A DNA stretch of 64,000 nt from Caulobacter zeae. Its GTDB lineage: Bacteria > Pseudomonadota > Alphaproteobacteria > Caulobacterales > Caulobacteraceae. Made by a program: the position numbers and the translations under genes. The notes beneath the pieces were generated by a model. That model searched no databases, had not been told where the DNA came from, and worked only from the letters and a program-made list of their open reading frames with translations. The stretch's first letter is position 1. The number at the start of each line of letters is the position of its first letter. The DNA is taken from positions 1 to 64,000 of the forward strand of contig NZ_PJRS01000033.1 in assembly GCF_002858925.1 (NCBI RefSeq), given 5' to 3'. Positions 24,863 through 33,261 of the stretch are shown here, in pieces.

Positions 24863-26416
24863 TCAGTTGGCCAGGCGACGCAGGAACGACGGGATCTCAA
24901 GATCCTCGCCGTCGTCGGCCTGGGGCGGATCGATCGGCTGAAGCTGCGGGCGGGCCGAACCGGTCTGGCGGGCCTGCGGCTGCGGGGCCGGCTCGTAGCG
25001 TTGCTGGCGACCGCCGCCGAACAGGCTCATCCAGCCGCCGCTCTTCTGCTGACGGCGATCCTCGTAGTGATCGCTGTATAGCGGCTCGTCATCGGCTTCG
25101 GCGACCATCGGGTCGACGATGCGGGTGACGCGCGGCGCGGGGGCCGGCTCATAGACCGGTTCCGGCTCATAGGCGGCTTCCGGCTGGGCGTAGAGGTCGG
25201 CCTGGGCGTGCGGCTGCGGGGCCGGCTCGTAGGCCGGTTCCGGATAGGCCGTGGCGGTCGGGCGCTCGATCGGACGGGCCTCGTAGCGCGAACCCGGGCG
25301 GATTTCCGGCTGGGCCGGAGCCTGGGCGACCGGCTGCGGGGCCGGGGCGGGTTGCGGCGCCGGTTGCGGGGCGGGACGCGAGGTCTCGGCCAGCAACGGC
25401 GGGGCATGGGTGTTGCGGGCGGCCGGCTTGGGCTCGATCTGCTGGATCGAGGCGCCGTCCATGCCGGTGGCGACCACCGACACGCGGATCACGCCGTCCA
25501 GCGACGGGTCGAAGGCCGCGCCGAAGATGATGTTGGCTTCCGCATCGACCTGGTCCGAGATCGCGTTGGCGGCCTCGTCCACTTCGAGCAGGGTCATGTC
25601 CATGCCGCCGGTCACGTTGACCAGCACGGCCTTGGCGCCCTTCAGCGAGACTTCGTCGAGCAGCGGGTTGGCGATGGCGTTCTGAGCGGCCATCAGGGCG
25701 CGGTCTTCGCCGGTGCCCTCGCCGGTGCCCATCATCGCCTTGCCCATCTCGGTCATGACCGTGCGGACGTCGGCGAAGTCGAGGTTGATCAGGCCCGGCA
25801 GGACCATCAGGTCGGTGATCGAACGAACGCCCGAGTGCAGAACCTGGTCGGCCATGCCGAAGGCTTCGGCGAAGGTCGTGCGCTCGTTGGCGACGCGGAA
25901 CAGGTTCTGGTTCGGGATGACGATCAGGGTGTCGACGTAGCGTTGCAGCTCCTGGATGCCGGCGTCGGCCAGGCGCATGCGGTGACGGCCTTCGAAGTGG
26001 AAGGGCTTGGTCACCACGCCAACGGTCAGGATGCCGCGCTCACGGGCGCACTTGGCGATGATCGGGGCCGCGCCGGTGCCGGTGCCGCCGCCCATGCCGG
26101 CGGTGATGAACACCATGTGAGCGCCTTCCAGGTGCTCGCCGATCTCGGGGAAGCTTTCCTCGGCGGCGCTCATGCCCACTTCGGGGTGCGCGCCGGCGCC
26201 CAGGCCCTGCGTGATCTGCACGCCGAGCTGGATGCGACGGTCGGTCTTGGCGAACTGGAGCTGTTGGGCGTCCGTGTTGGCGACGACGAACTCAACACCC
26301 TCGAGGCCCGCCTCGATCATGTTGTTCACGGCGTTGCCGCCCGCGCCGCCAACGCCGAAGACCACGATGCGCGGCTTCAGCTCGGTGGTGCGCGGCGCCG
26401 AAAGAGAAATAGCCAT
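24863..26416 (-). CDS. ftsZ: Cell division protein FtsZ
   Basis: 517 residues, similar to the long Caulobacter FtsZ (about 508). The GTPase domain has the tubulin signature GGGTGTG at residues 109-115 and NTDAQQL; the T7 synergy-loop region is [11 protein letters not shown]. After residue 320 comes a long disordered Pro/Ala/Gln-rich linker (about 180 residues) and the conserved C-terminal peptide [11 protein letters not shown], which binds FtsA and other partners. FtsZ polymerises with GTP into the division ring. The ATG at 26416 begins MAISLSAP. It is transcribed after ftsA but has its own regulated upstream region of 429 bases. Confidence 0.98.
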   Translation of the reverse strand: MAISLSAPRTTELKPRIVVFGVGGAGGNAVNNMIEAGLEGVEFVVANTDAQQLQFAKTDRRIQLGVQITQGLGAGAHPEVGMSAAEESFPEIGEHLEGAHMVFITAGMGGGTGTGAAPIIAKCARERGILTVGVVTKPFHFEGRHRMRLADAGIQELQRYVDTLIVIPNQNLFRVANERTTFAEAFGMADQVLHSGVRSITDLMVLPGLINLDFADVRTVMTEMGKAMMGTGEGTGEDRALMAAQNAIANPLLDEVSLKGAKAVLVNVTGGMDMTLLEVDEAANAISDQVDAEANIIFGAAFDPSLDGVIRVSVVATGMDGASIQQIEPKPAARNTHAPPLLAETSRPAPQPAPQPAPAPQPVAQAPAQPEIRPGSRYEARPIERPTATAYPEPAYEPAPQPHAQADLYAQPEAAYEPEPVYEPAPAPRVTRIVDPMVAEADDEPLYSDHYEDRRQQKSGGWMSLFGGGRQQRYEPAPQPQARQTGSARPQLQPIDPPQADDGEDLEIPSFLRRLAN

Positions 26417-26845
26417 GGGGACCCTCGCGTCCTTACGCCGAATTCGCCAAATCAACCGACCGCAAGTCGGTAACGCCTCGACGATCGGGTTAACAGAACA
26501 ACCACCATCGTTAACTGGCGGTTAAAGCCATAATCTGAGTCGGCTGCAGGTCGATCCCGCTTAACCCGAAAAAAGCGAGTTATCCAAAGGAATTGCTCGG
26601 AACTCCTTGGTTTACAAGCGGGGCCGGAACCCTTGTGCGGCGGAACGCCGCTGGCCTGTTTTTTGCGTCCAGCCCCTCGGATTCGGGGGAGCGAAACTAC
26701 ACTGTTTGGCCATTCAGGCACTTAGAAAGTTAAACGACAGGGTTAATTCACCCATCGGGCGAGCCGGGTGATTTGGTCCGGACGCACGAGAACGCCCCGC
26801 CCTTTCGGGCGAGGCGCTGATCAATTCTCGCGTTGAGGCGTCGAC
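26417..26845 (-). promoter_or_regulatory. ftsA-ftsZ intergenic region with CtrA, GANTC and DnaA-like sites
   Basis: This 429-base gap holds a perfect CtrA box TTAA-N7-TTAA (26511-26525), additional TTAA half-sites (GTTAAC at 26489-26494, CTTAAC near 26560), two GANTC sites that CcrM would methylate (26537-26541, 26680-26684), and TTATCCAAA at 26580-26588, one base from a consensus DnaA box. In C. crescentus CtrA represses and DnaA/CcrM promote ftsZ transcription, so the array fits cell-cycle control. A hairpin after ftsA (CGCC-x-CGCCC at 26793-26802 with GGGCG-x-GGCG at 26807-26816) may attenuate read-through; it lacks a T-tract. No gene is seen. Confidence 0.75.
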
Positions 26846-28171
26846 CTAGAGGTTGTCGCGCAGCCAGGCGGCGGCCTTGGCCACCGGCGAGGCGTTGGGG
26901 TCCATCGGGCGCTTGCGCACCTGGCCGCCGCTGAGGGTCTTGGGCGAGACCACCTCGCGCGGGCCAAAAGCCGTGCGATGCAGCACGCCGGCGGCGGCGC
27001 AGAAGGCCGGACCCGAGGCGGCGTCGGCCAGATGCGGCACCCGCCGCGGACGACCCAGACGCACCGGACGGTCGAACACCCGCACGGCCACTTCCCGCAC
27101 GCCGGCCAGTTGGCTGGCGCCGCCGGTCAGGACGATGCCCGCCCCCGGCTCCACCGGCGCGCCCGAGGCCTTCAGGCGCTCGCGCAGCAGCTCCAGCGTC
27201 TCTTCGACGCGCGGCTGGATAATGCCCTTGAGCAGGGAGCGCGGCGCGATCACCGGACCCGCGCCCGGATCGTCGCCCCGCGGCGGAGCCTCGATCATCT
27301 CGCGATCCTCGTTGGCCGAGGCGATGGCGCTGCCGTGCAGGGTCTTGATGCGCTCGGCGCCGGCGACCGAGGTCTGCAGGCCGCGGGCGATGTCTTGCGT
27401 GACGTGCCCGCCGCCGACGGCCAGGCTGTCGACGTGGCACAGGGCGCCGTTGTTGAACACCGCCACAGAGGTCGAGCCGCCGCCCATGTCGATGCAGACG
27501 GCGCCGAGGTCCATCTCGTCCTCTTCCAGGGCCGCCAGGGCCGAGGCGAAGGGCGCGGCGACGATGCCTTCGAACGACAGGTGGGCGCGTTCCACGCAGT
27601 GGGCCAGGGTGTGGAAGATGTTCTCGTTGACCGAGACGACCAGCAGCTCAAGGCCGAGCGACCGGCCGAACATGGCGCGCGGGTCGCGGATGCCCTTCTG
27701 GCCGTCGACCGACCAGGCGATCGGCAGCAGGTGCACCGGCTTGCGGCCCGGCAGGCGCACCTGGGCAAGGGCCGAGGAAATGGCGCGCGACAGGTCGCCG
27801 TCCGCGATCGGACGGGCGCCCAGCGAAACCTGGGTCTGGACGCGGTGGCTGGCCAGCTGGCCGCCGGCCGTGCAGACCGATACGCCCTGGACGCTGACGC
27901 CGGCGACCGTCTCGGCGCGCTCAACAGCTTGGGCGATAGCCTGGGCGGCCTCGTCCAGATTGACGATCGCCCCGCCGCGCACGCCGCGCGACTGCACGTA
28001 GCCGACCCCGGCGGTCGTCAGGGTGCGGTTGTCGCGGTGGACGCCATCCGCCTTCATGATGAAGCACGTGACTTTCGACGCCCCCAGGTCCACGGCCGCG
28101 ACCGCGGGCTGACGCACGAGCGTCGCCTTCAGGCCATCACGGGCCTGTCTCCGGTCCTCAAGTCGCGACAT
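26846..28171 (-). CDS. ftsA: Cell division protein FtsA
   Basis: 441 residues. An actin/Hsp70-fold ATPase: phosphate 1 loop AAVDLGASKVTCFIM, SHI-type 1C subdomain after GVSVCTAGGQLAS, phosphate 2 IDMGGGSTSVAVF and adenosine motif VLTGGASQLAGV. The C-terminal amphipathic helix (VAKAAAWLRDNL) is the membrane-targeting sequence that anchors FtsZ filaments. An insertion of about 20 residues (IEAPPRGDDPGAGPV) lies before the adenosine motif. The ATG at 28171 is chosen; an in-frame GTG four codons upstream (28183) is also possible. It follows ftsQ by 33 bases. Confidence 0.96.
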   Translation of the reverse strand: MSRLEDRRQARDGLKATLVRQPAVAAVDLGASKVTCFIMKADGVHRDNRTLTTAGVGYVQSRGVRGGAIVNLDEAAQAIAQAVERAETVAGVSVQGVSVCTAGGQLASHRVQTQVSLGARPIADGDLSRAISSALAQVRLPGRKPVHLLPIAWSVDGQKGIRDPRAMFGRSLGLELLVVSVNENIFHTLAHCVERAHLSFEGIVAAPFASALAALEEDEMDLGAVCIDMGGGSTSVAVFNNGALCHVDSLAVGGGHVTQDIARGLQTSVAGAERIKTLHGSAIASANEDREMIEAPPRGDDPGAGPVIAPRSLLKGIIQPRVEETLELLRERLKASGAPVEPGAGIVLTGGASQLAGVREVAVRVFDRPVRLGRPRRVPHLADAASGPAFCAAAGVLHRTAFGPREVVSPKTLSGGQVRKRPMDPNASPVAKAAAWLRDNL

Positions 28172-28204
28172 GGTCAGGGTCACCTCAGTCCATCATTTCT
28201 GTTC

Positions 28205-29110
28205 TTACGCCCCGTTGGCCACCGGCTGCCCGGGCAGCACGGAGTCTCGGGGCCGGATCGCCACCATCTCGGGATCGCGCAGGTCGATGCGCGCAAAACC
28301 GAGATCGAGGATGCGTTGCCGCTGGTCCAGTTGATCCAATTGAATCAACGCGGATTCTTCGTCAATGGCCGGCAGCTGGATCAGCGAGCCATCTTTCAAT
28401 CGCAGGTCCCAGCGGCGGTCGTCGACGCGCACCAGCGCTTCCAGACGATCGCGCAGGCGCGGCCGCGCGTTGACCGCCGGCAGGATGTTCCCCGCAGCCT
28501 GGTCGGCGCCCTGCCCCACCACCAGCGGCAGGTGCGGGAAGCGCGCGGCGTCGGCCTCGCGGATGATGCGCCCCTCGGCGTCGATCACCTTCAAACGGCC
28601 CGAGTGCTGCCACACGGCCAGGGCCGGGCGTTCTTCGACGGCGATCATCACGGTGTCGGGCAACAGGCGCACGACCTTGGCCGACTTCACCCAGCCCACG
28701 CCTTCGACGCGGGACTTCAGGTCGACCAGGTCCATGCCGAGCGTCGGCTGGTCCTGATAGAGGCCGCTGGCCTTCAGGATGTCGGCCTGGGCCGTGGCCG
28801 AGGCGCCGGTCACGTGCACGGCCTTCAGCTTGAAGCCCAGGTTGGCGAACTCGCCGTCGACGCCGTGGACCATGGCCTGGCCCAGGCGCTCGGCGCGGTG
28901 GCCGGTGGCCAGGGTGACGACCAGGGCGAGCGCCAGCGCGCCGCCCGCCACGCCCAGGGCCAGGCTCGGCGACACCCCGACCCCGCCGCGCGCGGCATGC
29001 AGCTTCCCCGCCGGCTGTTGCTGAGCCGGGCGAGCCTTGTTCGGACTTGCGGGCGCTTCGGCCCGGGGGCGCGCTGGCTTGCGCGGTCCCCCCCGCACTG
29101 CCGCGGGCAT
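28205..29110 (-). CDS. ftsQ: Cell division protein FtsQ
   Basis: 301 residues: a basic, Pro/Ala-rich cytoplasmic tail (about 1-45), one transmembrane helix (SLALGVAGGALALALVVTL), then a periplasmic POTRA domain (KAVHVTGASATAQADIL) and the beta domain (VKSAKVVRLLPDTVMIAVEERPALAVW) that binds FtsB/FtsL. It is the first gene of ftsQ-ftsA-ftsZ here. In C. crescentus ddl and the mur genes come immediately before ftsQ; here they do not. Confidence 0.95.
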   Translation of the reverse strand: MPAAVRGGPRKPARPRAEAPASPNKARPAQQQPAGKLHAARGGVGVSPSLALGVAGGALALALVVTLATGHRAERLGQAMVHGVDGEFANLGFKLKAVHVTGASATAQADILKASGLYQDQPTLGMDLVDLKSRVEGVGWVKSAKVVRLLPDTVMIAVEERPALAVWQHSGRLKVIDAEGRIIREADAARFPHLPLVVGQGADQAAGNILPAVNARPRLRDRLEALVRVDDRRWDLRLKDGSLIQLPAIDEESALIQLDQLDQRQRILDLGFARIDLRDPEMVAIRPRDSVLPGQPVANGA

Positions 29111-29643
29111 AAGCGTCCTCCACCATCAGACACTAGAAAAACGGAACCCTTGAGCGCCTCTCCGATCCCGACCGTCGTTCGACGACGGGGCGAGTCCGGG
29201 CAAAGCGCCTACGGAGGCGTAGAAAGGCCCGAAGGTCGTTAATGCCGGGATAACGAAGAGCCCGCCGCGTTACGGCTCGGCAACCAAGACGCGCACCATT
29301 CTGGGACAGACGTTAACGCCTCGCCGCCTTGCGCCATCAGGGTTTACGGCGCGTTTTCCCTGCCTGGGCGGGGCTTTTGGGCCCGATGATGCGGCGCCGC
29401 AAATCTGTGGATGAGCACATAAAGTATGAACGGCCGCGCTTTGCGGCGTTTTGACTCACCCAAGGGTCGCGGCGACGCGCCGCACGCGCGGGGAGTGTTT
29501 CCTGAAAGCGCGTTGCCTGAAGCGCCTTGAATGTCAGCGCGTGGTCCTCGTCCTTCGACAGGCTCAGGATGAGGACCAAATTGCGGGCCGTGCAGTAGAG
29601 AACCTCACCCTGAGCCTGTCGAATGGCGAGGTTCTCGAAGGTC
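29111..29643. other. 533-base region upstream of ftsQ without a gene
   Basis: It contains a one-mismatch CtrA box (TTAA-N7-ATAA at 29239-29253; reading TTAT-N7-TTAA on the ftsQ strand), a GTTAAC half-site near 29310, two GANTC sites (29192-29196 and 29453-29457) and the family B repeat at 29543-29636. These are compatible with a cell-cycle promoter for ftsQA, which is CtrA-activated in C. crescentus. The stretch 29320-29540 shows no coding signal or structure that I could recognise; no ddl remnant was found. Confidence 0.5.
29543..29636. repeat. Intergenic inverted repeat, family B copy 2
   Basis: CCTTCGACAGGCTCAGG (29552-29568) faces CCTGAGCCTGTCGAATGG (29609-29626), with outer GGTCCTCG/CGAGGTTC also partly complementary. 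One base of the right arm is changed (GAATGG for GAAGG). It lies just after the peptidase stop codon and before the ftsQ promoter region. Confidence 0.8.
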
Positions 29644-31044
29644 TCAGTGCCGCGCCTGCGCAGGCGCGGCCGCGCCCAGGGCGCGGAAGTCGATGTCGCT
29701 GTCGGCCACGAGGTAGATGAAGCTCGTCCAGGCGGCAACATTCTGGGCCAGCTGGATCGGGTCCACCTTGTCCAGGGTGTCGTCGGCGGTGTGGTGGTAG
29801 TCGAAGTAGCGGCTGGCGTCCTGGTTCAGGTTCACCACCGGCACGCCCGCGCCCTCGATGCCGCCGATGTCGGCGCCGCCGTGCGCGGCCGGGTTCTTGT
29901 CGAAATAGATCTTCAGCGGGCTGAGCGTCTGGATCGCCGCCTTCATGGCCGGATGACCTTCCGAGCCCTTGGGCAGTTGCAGGCTGTAGATGCGGTCGGC
30001 GCCCGTGTCGCTCTCGCCGGCCAGGACCAGCTTTTCCAGGTTGGACTTGTTGGCCGCGAGGAAGGCGTCGGACGAGCCGCCGCTTTCTTCCGAGCCCCAC
30101 ATCACCACCCGGATGGTGCGCTTGGGATGCTTGGGCAGCTCGCCAATCAGCTTGGCCGCGGCCGTGGTGATGGCGATGCCGGCCGCGTCGTCGAAAGCGC
30201 CGGTGCCGACGTCCCAGCTGTCGAGGTGGCCGCCGATGACGATCACCTCGTCGGGCTTTTCCGAGCCCTTGATGTCGGCCGAGATGTTCCAGGCCACGTC
30301 GCCGGCGTCGAGGGTCGAGGCCAGCTTCAGCTTGATGCGCAGCGGGCCCTTCTTGGCCAGGCGCTCGAGCTGCTCGGCCTCCGGCACGCCCAGGGCGGCG
30401 GCGGGAATGGTGACGACGTCGGCGCCGTTGGTGGTCACGCCGGTGTGCGGCACGGTCGAGCTGGAGGTCGAGACCGAGCGGATCAGCAGGGCCACGGCCC
30501 CGCGCTTGGCGGCCTCGACCGGACCGGCGCGACGCGAGATGCCGGCGATCCCATAGCCGGCGCCGTCCTGGGCGCGGACCATCGGCTGGGTGATGACGAC
30601 GATCTTGCCCTTGATGGCGCTGGCCGGCGCGGCGACCATTTCGGCATAGGTGGAGAACAGCGCCACCTCGGCCTCGATGCCTTCGGCCAGCGTCGGGATC
30701 GTGCGGCCCAGGCCCACGATCGACAGCTTCATCGGATAGGGCGCAACCAGCTCGGCGCTTTCTTCACCGCGCGTCCAGGACGGCTTGGCGAACTGGTCGA
30801 CCTTGATGTTGGTGAAGCCCAGGGCCTTGAACTTGGCCACGCCCCAGTCCTTGGCGCGCTCCATGCCCGGCGAGCCGACGAGGCGCGGGCCGATGTTGGT
30901 GGTCAGGTCCTCGGTGATGTCCCAGGCCAGGCGATCGTTCAGGGCCTTGTCGCGCAGCGCCTCGGCGGTCTTGACGTCCTGGGCGTGTGCGACGCCTGCG
31001 AGCAGGGCGGAAGCGGCGACGGCGGTCAGCAGGCTGCGGAACAT
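29644..31044 (-). CDS. Secreted M28-family zinc aminopeptidase with PA insert
   Basis: 466 residues. The signal peptide MFRSLLTAVAASALLAGVAHA is followed by a PA (protease-associated) domain between about 125 and 260 and an M28 catalytic domain. The zinc ligands and catalytic acids are visible: GGHLDSWDVGTGAFDDAAG (His, Asp, bridging Asp), SEESGG (general base and ligand Glu), ESDTGADR (Asp) and YHHTADDT (last His). The product probably trims peptides in the periplasm or outside. It takes the place upstream of ftsQ where ddl is found in C. crescentus. Confidence 0.92.
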   Translation of the reverse strand: MFRSLLTAVAASALLAGVAHAQDVKTAEALRDKALNDRLAWDITEDLTTNIGPRLVGSPGMERAKDWGVAKFKALGFTNIKVDQFAKPSWTRGEESAELVAPYPMKLSIVGLGRTIPTLAEGIEAEVALFSTYAEMVAAPASAIKGKIVVITQPMVRAQDGAGYGIAGISRRAGPVEAAKRGAVALLIRSVSTSSSTVPHTGVTTNGADVVTIPAAALGVPEAEQLERLAKKGPLRIKLKLASTLDAGDVAWNISADIKGSEKPDEVIVIGGHLDSWDVGTGAFDDAAGIAITTAAAKLIGELPKHPKRTIRVVMWGSEESGGSSDAFLAANKSNLEKLVLAGESDTGADRIYSLQLPKGSEGHPAMKAAIQTLSPLKIYFDKNPAAHGGADIGGIEGAGVPVVNLNQDASRYFDYHHTADDTLDKVDPIQLAQNVAAWTSFIYLVADSDIDFRALGAAAPAQARH

Positions 31045-31156
31045 GAGCAGGATTCTCCCCTAAGAGGCAGCTGTCATAGCACTGCTCTCCCGGTGGAGAA
31101 CCCCGCCCTGCGCCCACTTTTGTCAGCAGCCGTCAGCCAGGGCGAAAATCGCCCGG

Positions 31157-32242
31157 TCAGGGACGAGGCGCCGCGCCGAACAGCTTGTCGGCGAACAGAT
31201 CCAGCGCCTTCTGCGACAGGTCGGTGTTGTTGAGGATCACGACGGTGTCGCCGGTGTCGAGCCTGTGGCCCAGCACCGAACGGTAGCCGGCCGTGCGCCC
31301 GGTCTCCCACCCCGCCAGCTTGACCTGGCCGTCGATGGTCAGGCTCCGCACCCGGCCGCCCAGCGCATAGTCCTGCTCGGGCACGAGGATCGTGGTCAGG
31401 GCCTTGCGGGAGGCCTCGGACAGGAACGGCGTGTCGAAGACGATATGTGCGGCGACCAGCAGGTCGTCGACCGTGCTGAAGTAGCCGCCGCTGGCGGCCA
31501 TGACGTCCATGCGTGGATTGGCGCGCCGCGCCAGTGGCGGGCCGGCATAGTAGGAGACGGCGACGCCCGGCTCGGCGTCGACGCCGAGGCCCGCGCGGGT
31601 ATGACCCATCTTCAGCGGATCGGTCGTCAGTTCCTTCACCAACGCCAGGAACGGCTTGCCGGTCACGGCCTCGACGATGGCGCTGACCACGAACCAGTTG
31701 ACGGGATGGTAGTCAAACCTCGTCCCCGGCGGAAACAGCGGGTCGCCCTGGGCGAAGGCCTTCACGGACTCGGCCGCCGACAGGTTCTTCTTCAGAAGCT
31801 CCGGATCGGCCTTCAGGGCAGGCATGAAACCATTGGGAATGCCGCTGGTGTTGGACAGCAAGTGAGCCAGGGTCACCGTCTTGCCGGTGTCGGGCCGCTG
31901 CTCCGGCAGCCAGGTGATGATCGGCGCGTCGAGGGACAGCTTGCCCTGCTCCACCAGACGCAGCACCGCGATGGTCGTCAGCCACTTCGAGATCGACGCC
32001 ACGCAATAGACCGTGTCGCGGACGGCGGGCTTTCCCGCCTCGATGTCAGCCATGCCGAAGGCGCGGACATAGGACGCCCTGCCCTTGCGGCCGATCATCA
32101 CCACGCCCTGGAACTTCTGCTCGGCGACGAAGGCGTCGACCACCGGGTTGTCGGCGCCCAGCCTGGCCGGGGCGGCCAGGGACAGGCCCGGCGCGGCGCA
32201 CAGCGCCCCGGCGGCGGCGAACAGGCCGCGACGATCGATCAT
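31157..32242 (-). CDS. Exported serine hydrolase of the beta-lactamase / class C PBP family
   Basis: 361 residues. The N terminus MIDRRGLFAAAG with a hydrophobic stretch and AAP/LAAP suggests a Tat-type signal. The catalytic SxxK is SISK in VYCVASISKWLTT, and HLLSNTSGIPNG is the usual class C landmark. The second motif region reads FDYHPVNWFVVSAIVE, so the customary YxN is distorted (Y-H-P-V-N). A true beta-lactamase function is unlikely; esterase or D,D-peptidase-like activity is more usual for this family. It follows in the same direction as the M28 peptidase, 112 bases upstream of it. Confidence 0.87.
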   Translation of the reverse strand: MIDRRGLFAAAGALCAAPGLSLAAPARLGADNPVVDAFVAEQKFQGVVMIGRKGRASYVRAFGMADIEAGKPAVRDTVYCVASISKWLTTIAVLRLVEQGKLSLDAPIITWLPEQRPDTGKTVTLAHLLSNTSGIPNGFMPALKADPELLKKNLSAAESVKAFAQGDPLFPPGTRFDYHPVNWFVVSAIVEAVTGKPFLALVKELTTDPLKMGHTRAGLGVDAEPGVAVSYYAGPPLARRANPRMDVMAASGGYFSTVDDLLVAAHIVFDTPFLSEASRKALTTILVPEQDYALGGRVRSLTIDGQVKLAGWETGRTAGYRSVLGHRLDTGDTVVILNNTDLSQKALDLFADKLFGAAPRP

Positions 32243-32391
32243 CGTAAAACTCCCCACACACCGCCGCCCCCAGCGATGGCGGCGACCCTGGCGCAGCGCG
32301 ACGCCCAAGTCCCGTTAAGCTTTGGCAATGAGCGAACATTGGCATTCGACCAGAAGCGCTCTAGGTCTGGTGGGGACTTCAGGAGACCCCG

Positions 32392-33054
32392 ATGCCCAAG
32401 CCGACGGTCGAACCGGCCGCCGACATCCCGCTCGACGCCAAGCTGCGGCCGACCCAGGCCCGCGCCCAGGACACCTACGAGGTGGTGCTGGCCACCGCCG
32501 GCGAACTGCTGATCGAGTCCGGCTTCGAGCAACTGACCACCAACGCCATCTGCAAGCGCGCCGGCCTGACCCCGCCGGCGCTCTATCGCTACTTTCCCAA
32601 CAAGTACGCGATCCTGAAGGAGCTGGGCGACCGGCTGATGCGGCTGCAGGACGAGGCCGTGTTCGCATGGATGGAGGCCGGCGGCCTGGAGGGCGAGACC
32701 GCCAGCGAACGCGTGGCCAAGACCGCCGCCCTGCTGACCGACGTCATCGACATGACCCGCCGCTTTCCCGGCGGCGCGGCCATCGGCCGGGCCCTGCGCG
32801 CCGTGCCCATGCTCCAGCAGCTCCGCTTCGCCTCGCGCGACATGGTCGCCGGCCAGTTCGGCGAGGTGCTGACCGCCCGCTTCCCCTCGGTCTCGCCGCT
32901 CAGGATACGCACAGCCACCCGCATGATGGTCGAACTGACCTACGCCGCCACCGAGATGGCGGTGGAGGAGCCCGGGCAGGACGCCCGCGCCCTGGCCGAA
33001 GAGATCGGGCGGCTGTTCGACTGCTATTTCGAGACGTTCGACGCGGTGCTCTGA
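32392..33054 (+). CDS. TetR-family transcriptional regulator
   Basis: 220 residues. The N-terminal helix-turn-helix is TNAICKRAGLTPPALYRYFPNKY, with core LTPPALYRYFPNK, a textbook TetR recognition helix. The ligand domain is helical and unrecognised. It is followed in the same direction by an FAD oxidase and a D-threonine-aldolase-like gene whose promoter carries a palindrome of TetR-operator type; local regulation of that pair is the likely role. Confidence 0.92.
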   Translation: MPKPTVEPAADIPLDAKLRPTQARAQDTYEVVLATAGELLIESGFEQLTTNAICKRAGLTPPALYRYFPNKYAILKELGDRLMRLQDEAVFAWMEAGGLEGETASERVAKTAALLTDVIDMTRRFPGGAAIGRALRAVPMLQQLRFASRDMVAGQFGEVLTARFPSVSPLRIRTATRMMVELTYAATEMAVEEPGQDARALAEEIGRLFDCYFETFDAVL

Positions 33055-33057
33055 GAT

Positions 33058-33179
33058 CCTCCCCCTCTGGGGGAGGTGGCCCGGAGGGCCGGAGGGGGGC
33101 CGTTCTCAGCTTCCGCCGACTTCGCAGCCACTCCCCTCTCCGTCGGCTTCGCCGACACCTCTCCCACAGGGAGAGGGTG
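33058..33179. repeat. Intergenic palindromic repeat, family A copy 5
   Basis: CCTCCCCCTCTGGGGGAGG with GGCCCGGAGGGCC on the left, GTCGGCTTCGCCGAC and CCTCTCCCACAGGGAGAGG on the right. Compensating changes keep both stems paired (CTCTCCC with GGGAGAG). It lies between two genes read in the same direction. Confidence 0.83.
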
Positions 33180-33207
33180 CTGAAAACGCCACTCCGATAA
33201 CACCGAC

Positions 33208-33235
33208 TTGCAATAACGATAGTTTTTACTATCGT
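33208..33235 (+). promoter_or_regulatory. Promoter with TetR-type operator before the oxidase/aldolase pair
   Basis: A perfect inverted repeat ACGATAGT-TTTT-ACTATCGT occupies 33216-33235. A -35-like TTGCAA (33208-33213) and -10-like TATCGT (33230-33235) are 16 bases apart, so the operator covers the spacer and -10 and binding would block polymerase. The ATG of the oxidase is 26 bases further on. The TetR gene upstream is the obvious candidate regulator. Confidence 0.6.
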
Positions 33236-33261
33236 CAGTCCATCGCAGCGGGGGAACGCCG

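Noticed and set aside
26793-26816. Hairpin after ftsA as a full rho-independent terminator
   Set aside because: The 9-bp stem has one mismatch and no T-tract on the ftsA strand; at most an attenuator, noted under the ftsA-ftsZ region.
29337-29741. Small minus-strand open frame upstream of the M28 peptidase region as a possible ddl remnant
   Set aside because: It crosses the family B repeat and the peptidase end, has no ATP-grasp motif and no similarity to ddl that I can see.
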